The translations under genes and the position numbers were made by a program. The notes under the pieces were generated by a model. The model did no database searches and was not told the origin of the DNA. It saw only the letters and a program-made list of their open reading frames with translations. From Cavenderia fasciculata (lineage: Eukaryota; Evosea; Eumycetozoa; Acytosteliales; Cavenderiaceae), in contig NW_004457708.1 in assembly GCF_000203815.1 (NCBI RefSeq), forward strand, positions 1,054,001 to 1,118,000: a stretch of 64,000 nucleotides of DNA, written 5' to 3'. Of the stretch, positions 56,612-64,000 are shown one piece after another (positions within the stretch are counted from its first letter, which is position 1; every line of letters begins with the position of its first letter).

Positions 56612-58718
56612 TTATTTAATTCTTTTATAATAAACTTTATATTCTGGATAAACTTGACCAGATTCATAAACAATATATTCTCTTAATTGAAGTGTAGCCT
56701 TTGAACCGTGATTTGCCTTTGATTCACCTACGACACTATTGTAGATATTGACACCATCAGGTCTCTTTGGTTCTGTACGACGACCATGCCAGAATTCACC
56801 TGGATTGTTACCACGAAACACGTTTTCGACCAATGTTTCACCGAGGATGACACGACACACCAACAGACACACTTCATCCTTTTGAGTACATTTACAATTG
56901 TTTGCTTTGAATCCACTGCTTGTACAGGCACCTGCGTGACAGTACTGATTCGATTTGGAAGAATTCTCGGCAAAATAAAGACCAGCTCCAAACATACCCT
57001 CCAAAGAACAAAATCTTGGATCGAATCCAAATTTCGTAATACCAGTAATCGAACTAACATTTAAACCATGGAAAAGGAAACATTCATTTGCATCTTTATC
57101 AACATCTGGTCCATTTGATAAATTACTTATTATCTTGTCTACTTTTGTACATTTACCATTATTATCTTGAATAATCTTTTCTTTTCGACTAAAGAAATGA
57201 AAATAAAAGAAAATATAAATAAATAAATATAAATCTTATTTCTATTTTTCTTTTACATACTGATTATAACGTAACCAAAGTGAAGCATTTTGAATTCTAA
57301 CAACTCTAGTAACCTTTAAATCTTTAAATATAATTGGTGAAAGAGTCATTGTATTCTTGTGATTAGAGGCAATGGTTTTTGAAAATAGATCACTCATCCA
57401 ATCAAATTCAGCGGTATGTGGGTACACATCAACCTCTTTATAATCCATTGATACATCTACCCATGTACTTGGACATTTCAAAGCTTGGGATATTGCCAAT
57501 GATTGTGACATTGGTGCTGTATTTGCATTTGTACTTCCATTTGTTGTAATTGAGTTGGCAGTTGAAGGCGAAGTTGAAGTAGTTGAAGTAGTAGATGTAG
57601 GAGTTGTTGTAGTTGTTGTAGTTGTTGAAGAAGTAGGTTTTCCAGGTTTTGCTTTGCTTGCTTTCTACAATAGAAAATAAAAAAAAAAAGGAATAAGTAA
57701 AAATATATATATATATATTTCTTTCTTTCTTTTCATTTCTTACAATTGGATCTTCTCTTTTTAACATTCTACGTTTGTTTTCATCATCGTATCTACGTTG
57801 AAGCATATTTTGCATGTCACAAAAACGATCACTGTCAACTTTAACTTTTGGTTTGTTTTTGACGTAGGCCTTTTCCAGTTTCTTGGCAAATGCAGAGTCA
57901 TATTTAACCCACATATCTTGATGGCCACCACCTGCACTATCACCAGCCCAATACCAAGTTGCATGGTAATCTTCATCATCACTATCACTATCATTTTCAC
58001 TTGAATCACTGTCGTCACTACTAACAGCTTTTTTCTTTTTCTTTTTTGCTTGTTTTGTTGTTGAGGTTGTTGTAGAAGTGGTTGTCAAAGAAGTACTAAT
58101 TCCTCCTCCAATTGCTGGAACCAAACCATTTTGACTACCATCACCAACATCTACATCATCGTCACTATCATTTGCAGATCTCTTTGTACCTTTTTTAACA
58201 GCAGCTTTTTTCTTTAATACTCTTTGTGGTAACGCTAATTGAACTGGGATATTTGGATCACTTGAAACCAACAACAATAAATAGAATAGAAAAGATTAAT
58301 AATCTCTATTTTCTTTTTCCTTTTTTCTTCTAATTTCTTACACTTCTTTTCTATCAATGGTTCTTTGTTTTGATGGATCATCATATCTACATTGAGCCAT
58401 TTGAGTAAAATCAACGTATCTTTCTTTATCAATCTTCATTCGATCAAGTTTATTGTTTCCTTGAAAGTTTTGATAGGCATCCTCAATTTCCTCTGCTACC
58501 TCTTCGTCATATTCAACCAATGTATCTTGTGTTCCTTTAGTTGAATCTCCTGCCCAATACCATTTAATTATCTTTGCCGCAGAAGAATTAGTAGTAGTAG
58601 ATGAAGTTGAAGTAACTGGAGTAGCTACAACTGTCGGTGCAGCAGCAGCAGTAGTAGCAGCAGCATTAGTTGTTGAGGTTGTTGCAGTAACTCCAATTGG
58701 TTTCTTTTTTGGTGGCAT
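56612..58718 (-). CDS. WWE-WWE-PARP ADP-ribosyltransferase
   Basis: Exons 58718-58342, 58260-57744, 57664-57261 and 57188-56612 give 624 residues. Two WWE domains stand at about residues 50-123 and 226-298; both show WYWAGDS, a central Y/D-rich helix and CRYDD or RRYDD before a closing basic segment. WWE domains bind the iso-ADP-ribose unit of PAR. A Ser/Thr-rich linker leads to a PARP catalytic domain with H473 (FLFHG), Y504 (GAGLYFAE) and E603 (LREYIVYE), the complete H-Y-E triad, so polymer-forming activity is possible. There is no PARP regulatory domain, as in tankyrases and PARP10-12-type enzymes. KKKK motifs suggest nuclear entry. It is probably a PAR-guided ADP-ribosyltransferase in stress or ubiquitin-linked signalling; targets are unknown. 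Confidence 0.9.
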
Positions 58719-58893
58719 CCTATTCTATTACTAGTACTAGTACTTTATTTCTTTTTGTAAAAGAGAGATAACAATATTGATGAACAACAAGAAGGAATCA
58801 AAAAATTTGATGAACTATGCTTAAAGTGCATTTTACTTCGAAATTCAAAGATTTTTATTTTTGAAGCAGTTCAGATGTGAGCTAGCAGAAATA

Positions 58894-60260
58894 CTATTTC
58901 TTTTGTTTTTTTTTTGCTTGGTCAGAGCTTTGGTTGTTATTTGTATTATTATTATTTCCTAATTGTTTTTGTTTAGCAAATCTATGATCATTACCATGAA
59001 TAACTTCTTTAATATTAAATTTAAATAGTGATTTGAAACCTCTGACCACCGATGTACACATGGCCGATTTAATAACCTCGATGATAATAGTGACATCTGG
59101 ATTACTCAAATCAACCTTGTTTGTCAATAATTTGGCAACTGATTCAATCACCTCCTCTTTACCACATTTATGACTATTTCTAGTTCTATATTCTATGCTA
59201 AACTATAATAGTTTATGAAAGTAAGGGGGGATAGGGGTTAGGGTTAGGGGTTTTAAATTTAAGTGATATTGTTTTGGACCATACAGTAGACTTTGTATCA
59301 TTATTTCCAAAATGATCTTTAATTAAATTTGAAATGACGGGTGCGAAATCAACCATAACGGTTTGAGTTGATCGTTGGAATGGAATGAGTCTAAAGGTGA
59401 ATCGAATGTTGAATATATTTTTGGTTGGGTGTTTGGGAATTTCAGAGTCTGGTTTGGCATTGGCCAACATGTCTTTGACCGATTGTGGAAGATTCTTGAA
59501 TCTCTCTTGTTGTGCTGTCTCGTCTTCATAGGTGTGCACGTGTTTGAAACGATTGTATAGATCGACGATAATAGCTGACCCAAAGTCAACAGGATTGACG
59601 TCTTCCTGTACTATACTGATCACATATAATCCTCCACACGCCGAATTGATCAATTCAAATCGCTTTCTTGTTTGTACTAATTCTCCAGTCTCTGTTTTTT
59701 TAATTTCAACTTCTTCACCATCATCATCCTCTTCATCATCCTCTTCATTTTCTTTTCCATCTTTTCCATCCTTTCCATCTTTTTTATCATTATCATTATT
59801 CTTTGGTAATTTCTCTTTAACTACTAACGGTATAGTATCTTTAAATTCAGGTAAGAATTTTAATGCATACTATAAATAAATAATCAAACAAACAAACAAA
59901 AAGAATAAGTAAACAAGTCAACTTGTATGCATGTATGTATATGTGTATGTGTATATTTACAAAATGTAATAAATCCATAGTTTCAGAGATTGATTGAGAA
60001 TCTCTTGCCTTTTCACAAGCTACCAAGAATCCCTTAACTTGTTCAGATGTTGCAAAGAGACGTGTATGCTTTTTATATCCTCTAAATTTGCCTCGATACA
60101 ATGTTTGTTTTGAGGCAGCTGATGCAGCAGTTGCAGTCTCAGCTGCATTGTCATTCGACGTCAAAATTGATGTTGTATCTGTAGTAGTTGCAGTAGTTTC
60201 AGCAGTTACAATATCTTGATCATCAACTGATCTCTTTTGTCCTTTTTTATCTTCTTCCAT
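58894..60260 (-). CDS. thumpd1: THUMP domain protein, THUMPD1/TAN1 homologue (tRNA acetylation adaptor)
   Basis: Exons 60260-59961, 59869-59285 and 59202-58894, all phase 0, give 397 residues. TAN1/THUMPD1 binds tRNA and is the adaptor for N4-acetylcytidine formation at position 12 of serine and leucine tRNAs by the NAT10/Kre33 acetyltransferase. The family hallmarks appear in order: GKFRGYKKHTRLFATSEQV near the start, VACEKARDSQSISETMDLL, KRFELINSACGGLYVI, FRLIPFQRST, TFSIEYRTRNSHK at the exon 2/3 join, the THUMP core VDLSNPDVTIIIEVIKSAMC and SVVRGFKSLFKFN. An acidic Lys/Gly/Glu insert of about 60 residues lies between the first two blocks. The C-terminus is Asn/Gln/Lys-rich. Intron 2 carries telomere-like GGGTTA repeats. 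Confidence 0.92.
59224..59250. repeat. short telomere-like GGGTTA repeat inside an intron
   Basis: The plus strand reads GGGGGGATAGGGGTTAGGGT followed by TAGGGG within the second intron of the THUMPD1 homologue. It amounts to about two perfect TTAGGG-like units and two imperfect ones. C-rich tracts in the sense direction replace the usual T-rich intron body. It is likely a small interstitial repeat, perhaps inserted at a repaired break. Confidence 0.7.
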
Positions 60261-60447
60261 CTTGAAGTAGCTACTTGTAGTTGTATGTTTTTAGAAAGAT
60301 GAATGATTGATAAGTTTCGTTTTCATCGTCAAACTCTAAGTCAAAGATTAGAAGAAAAAATGAAAGTTTCAAAATTAAAGTTTATTACTATCTCACGTGT
60401 ACAGATAAAGATAAGATAGATAAACATACATATATATACCATTAAAG

Positions 60448-61174
60448 ATGACAATGAAAACAAGATCAAAATCTAAAAAAGAACAACAACTACAACTACA
60501 ACAAGAACAAGAACAACAAGATGATACAATGAATGAAGATAATCAGCTGACAACTACGGTAGTTGAAGAAGATAAAGAAGATGAAAAGTTAAAGAAAAAA
60601 AGAAAAGTTAATACTACAACTACAACTACAACAACATCTACGTCAACAAAAATAACAAAATATGATCAACTAAGTATAGGTTTACAATCAGAGATTAAAG
60701 AAGCATTTGATTTATTTAAAAGTGATAATGGTAAAAATAGAAAAGTAGAAGAAAGAAAAGAAAAGAAAGAAATGATTGATTGATTGATTCTAATATTTCT
60801 TTTGTTTAGGGAAAATTGATACAAATCAAATAAAGTATGCATTTAGAGCATTAGGAGTTGAACCAGATTCATCTATCAATTCAATGACAAAAGATACAAC
60901 ATCAATGACATTTGGAACATTTAAAGAAATGACAACCAAACTATTACCAAAACGAGAATCACAGTCTACGCTGGAACAAGCATTTAAACTATTTGATAAA
61001 GACGACAATGGAAAGATTAGTTTTGAAGATTTAAAATTGGTTGCTGTCAATCTTGGTGAGGAATGTTCAGATGACGATCTACGTGAAATGATTGAATTTG
61101 CAGATTTGGATGGTGATGGTGAAATTAATAAATCTGAATTTATTACTGTATTGACAAGTAAGAAAATTATTTAA
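60448..61174 (+). CDS. centrin-like EF-hand protein with charged N-terminal extension
   Basis: Exons 60448-60730 and 60810-61174 (phase 1 intron) give 215 residues. The first 75 residues are a Lys/Gln/Glu/Thr-rich extension (KTRSKSKKEQQLQLQQ...KKKRK). From about residue 80 the centrin pattern starts: LQSEIKEAFDLFKSDNGKIDTNQIKYAFRALG, the signature helix-loop-helix opening of centrins, whose first loop is shortened and probably does not bind Ca2+. The C-terminal pair is canonical: LFDKDDNGKISFEDL and DLDGDGEINKSEF. Centrins act at centrosomes/nucleus-associated bodies, in nucleotide excision repair and in mRNA export; the basic extension would favour a nuclear role. The end TSKKII lacks the usual aromatic centrin tail. 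Confidence 0.8.
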
Positions 61175-61236
61175 ACATATAATGTAAATAAGAAATAGGT
61201 CAAATAATTATTATTATTTAATTTAATCTTTTTTGG

Positions 61237-64000
61237 TTAATTTAATTTTTTTGGAGTTAATTCTTGATTTACATGTAAATGTAATATTGATCGATGATAG
61301 TTTAGAATGACACTTGAGAGGATTAGAGACACCAAGACCATTAAAAGTTGAACCGTTTCAAAGATATATTTAGGTGCAAATACTCTCCACACCATTAAAT
61401 GTCGACGAAGACCGTAAACCGTGAAACAAATCACTACTGAATTATAAAGGAAAAATAATAAATAAAACATATATCCAATTATTATATCATTATTTGTTTT
61501 CCATCTTTTTTTTTGTGAAAATGAAGATGAAGAAGATGAAGAATATTTGATATTATTTTCCTTTTCTTGCATTTCAATACCATCACGATCTAATATTAAT
61601 TCATTTTCACTATCACTATTATTACTATTACTATTATCTAATTTGTTATTATCTGTTTTGTCAAAGTTGAATTTAATAAATATAATAAAGATTGGAAGTA
61701 GTAATGAGAATAGGATGGGGGAACTAAATGTGTTGAGTAATACGAGGAGAGCACCACGCCAATAAACATGTTCTTCAAATCCAATATAAGCAGTTTCAAA
61801 TTGAATCTTGTTGAAAGAATAGTCATGACCAGTAGAGAAGAAATGATTCAATGCAAGGAATGAATATAAACCAATTGAAACAATCCAATGAACCAATGAA
61901 AAGATTACATTATTATTATTACTACTACTGTTATTATTGTTTGAGCTAATTGAATTATTAAGGATATGAATAATAAAATAAATTTGAATGATTGACCAAA
62001 GTAAAGTTGATAGAGTTGATGGACCGAGCAGCAAGAGAGCTACCATGAAAAAGTAAACGATAAATTCGACCAATTTAAAGAGTAGTTTTTTGAGTTGTTG
62101 ACGAAATACCTTTTCATCATCCTTGACCGACGAGTGAGGAGGAGTATAGGATAGAGGACGTAGACTACGAATGACACCAACAATCGAGATGATATAGACC
62201 AAACATGGAAACAGCGATTTGACAATAGCATCTTGAGTATTTTGAAAACACCAATACACCATTGTACAAATCATACATAGTCCAGTTAGAATACGTGTAT
62301 ATAATCCTGCTCCCAATTCCAATATACCATCTTTTTTAATATTTATATTAAATGAAAAATATGAAGAGGATGATGATCTATTTTTCTTTTTACTATTGGG
62401 TTCTTGTAATAATTTTGAAATTAAGATTTTAAATAAATAATACAAGATTGGGACACACCAAACCCATTGAGTTGAATGATTAACAAATTGATGCCAATCG
62501 ATAGATGTTGTAGGATCACGTTTAAATTTGATAATGTCACCCAATTGATGTGAGAGGAAACTTGGTGAAGTAAGATGAAGAGTGACGATTAGACCAAGAC
62601 TGTTGAATAGATCGTGACGAGAGAATTCATTCTTTTTAACGGCCAATAATAGGATGATGGCAAGATAACAAAAAGTCATTAAAAAGTAATTGACCACCTT
62701 TTGTTGTGACTCTATAAAACTGTTGCTTGCCAAACTAGCACCATGTAATATCATTGACAACATACCAATCGATCCACACACTATCGCTGCCAATATTGAT
62801 ATGGTTGATGCGAGTGAAAAGAATGAGTAGGAATAGGTCATGTGGAGATGAGATTGTACCAATTTAGTCAATACTCCAAAATTACAAAATAATGCTACTA
62901 CGCCAAGCATGATTGGTAGCAGACTTTCATTGGTTGATGAAAACATTAAATAGGTTACTGGTGATGAAATCACCCCAACCACAGACATGAGTATGATTGT
63001 TTTAATGGGGAGTAGGATGAGTGGAGTAGTTGGTGACATGATACTAGTATAGATAATGGCCATAATAACCAATCCTGTACTAATCAATACAGCTTCACCC
63101 CAAACCATTGATTCAGTGTCGAATGTAGCCCACATTTCACGACAATATTCGACAATTTGTGATTGTAATCTACGATATCCACTATATACTTTGTAAAATT
63201 GATCATCCTTTGGTTGATTCGTTTCGAATAGTTTAGCATAACCTTTTTCAGTTTCTTCCAGCAGTCTTGAAAATAAAGACAATTTATCTTTTGTAAAATC
63301 TTTTGATATTTTTGAATAACTATCAACATATCTATGAATTTGCCAACTATTTAAACGTTGAGCATCTATTAATTTCTTCCATCCACCATTGTCGTTTATA
63401 CTATGATGAATAAATGGTTCTGGAATAATAGTACCCAAATTTGCATATGGTATTGGTACTCCAAGCAATAACGACAATGTTGATACCAAATCAATTTGAC
63501 TAATTGTTCTAATATCCTTTCTATCATTATATTCAAATTGATTCCATTTTTCAATTTGATCAGTCGATGATGATGACGATGCAGCAGTTTGATTTAAAGT
63601 TATTTTTTTTGAATACATAAATAATCCTGCTTCAGTTTCATCTTTACTTGATCCTCCATGATTACCTTCTGTTGTCATACCATGATCTCCCATTAATATA
63701 AATAATGTTTCATTATCTATATTATTTATAATCTATAAAAGAAAAATAAATATAAATCATTTGTTATCTTTTCTTTTTTTTTTCTATTTTTCTTATTTCT
63801 CTCTTACAGATAATAAAAATTGATCCATTTGAGATAATTTTTTAATCATTTCAGGATGATAGGGACCATGAAGATGACCGACATGATCAACACCCAATAA
63901 ATGACCAATGACAACTTGCCAATTATCCGATTTCATTTGAGTGATGGTTGGTAGTAGATTTTCAATGACTCCATTGTCTACTGTATGAAGATCTTTTACG
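61237..64000 (-). CDS. pigo: GPI ethanolamine phosphate transferase 3 (PIG-O/Gpi13), N-terminus outside the window
   Basis: Two exons are visible on the minus strand: one running from beyond the window end to 63808, and 63732-61237; the intron is phase 0. The enzyme adds the ethanolamine phosphate to the third mannose of the GPI anchor in the ER, the group through which proteins are later attached. The alkaline-phosphatase-like catalytic domain shows [19 protein letters not shown] and [17 protein letters not shown], both with metal-binding Asp and His, then [12 protein letters not shown] and the [13 protein letters not shown] element shared with PIG-O. More than ten membrane segments follow from about residue [18 protein letters not shown] onward, with Ser/Asn-rich loops. 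The last residues are [14 protein letters not shown] and PIG-N are less likely from the helical linker. About 895 residues are in view. Confidence 0.92.

Noticed and set aside
1-64000. tRNA, snRNA or CRISPR-like arrays
   Set aside because: No A/B-box pairs, cloverleaf arms or spaced direct repeats were found by eye. The recurrent GTTCGATTAAAATG in the ankyrin genes is repeat-coding DNA, not a tRNA B box.
1-64000. Transposon (DIRS, TRE or similar) copies
   Set aside because: No reverse transcriptase, integrase, recombinase or transposase frames and no long terminal repeats are visible.

Overview
The window comes from a dictyostelid social amoeba. Introns are short (about 60-130 bp), very AT-rich and GT-AG bounded; intergenic DNA is AT-rich; proteins carry long Asn, Gln, Ser and Thr runs; and it holds families typical of these amoebae (FNIP repeats, expanded ankyrin-like families, PBZ and PARP proteins, CBP-type EF-hand proteins). 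The coding DNA is less AT-rich than I would expect for Dictyostelium discoideum, so another dictyostelid group is more likely. This is an inference from composition and gene content, not a species call. Exon joins below were read by eye from GT/AG borders, reading-frame phase and comparison between paralogues.

Layout. 1-1.3 kb: 3' end of an unrecognised gene followed by a decayed tandem copy of part of it. 1.3-6.4 kb: two head-to-tail genes for C2H2-finger plus ankyrin-like repeat proteins, the second with a one-base frame break. 6.5-8.8 kb: a further ankyrin-like dictyostelid family member. 8.9-12.9 kb: exocyst subunit Sec8/EXOC4 in nine exons. 13.6-16.1 kb: an unknown membrane protein and mitochondrial COQ5. 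16.1-17.5 kb: a FNIP-repeat protein. 17.7-20.4 kb: a composite DNA-repair protein (PARP-type zinc finger, uracil-DNA-glycosylase-like domain, FHA, PBZ finger). 20.8-27.0 kb: a graveyard of one leucine-rich-repeat pseudogene and two decayed copies of the finger/ankyrin family. 27.5-30.1 kb: an EF-hand protein and an F-box/LRR-like gene preceded by a broken coding stretch. 30.3-38.1 kb: a giant ankyrin-WGR-PARP. 38.9-39.4 kb: a small PH-like protein. 40.4-51.3 kb: a roughly 3,500-residue type I surface protein with beta-sandwich repeats and EGF modules. 53.1-56.5 kb: a probable complex I subunit, an Asn-rich membrane protein and a tiny Gly-rich gene. 56.6-58.7 kb: a WWE-WWE-PARP. 58.9-60.3 kb: a THUMPD1/TAN1 homologue. 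60.4-61.2 kb: a centrin-like protein. 61.2 kb to the end: GPI ethanolamine phosphate transferase PIG-O.

Functional themes. Three genes within 41 kb write or read poly/mono-ADP-ribose (the UDG-FHA-PBZ protein, ankyrin-PARP and WWE-PARP). The repeat-protein genes show birth-and-death evolution: intact, frame-broken and decayed copies lie together, and in the ankyrin family phase-0 introns fall at repeat borders so that several exons encode exactly one repeat. The most striking items are the four-module repair fusion, three A6 frame breaks in the giant PARP that sum to zero, and the twice-repeated architecture of the giant surface protein.
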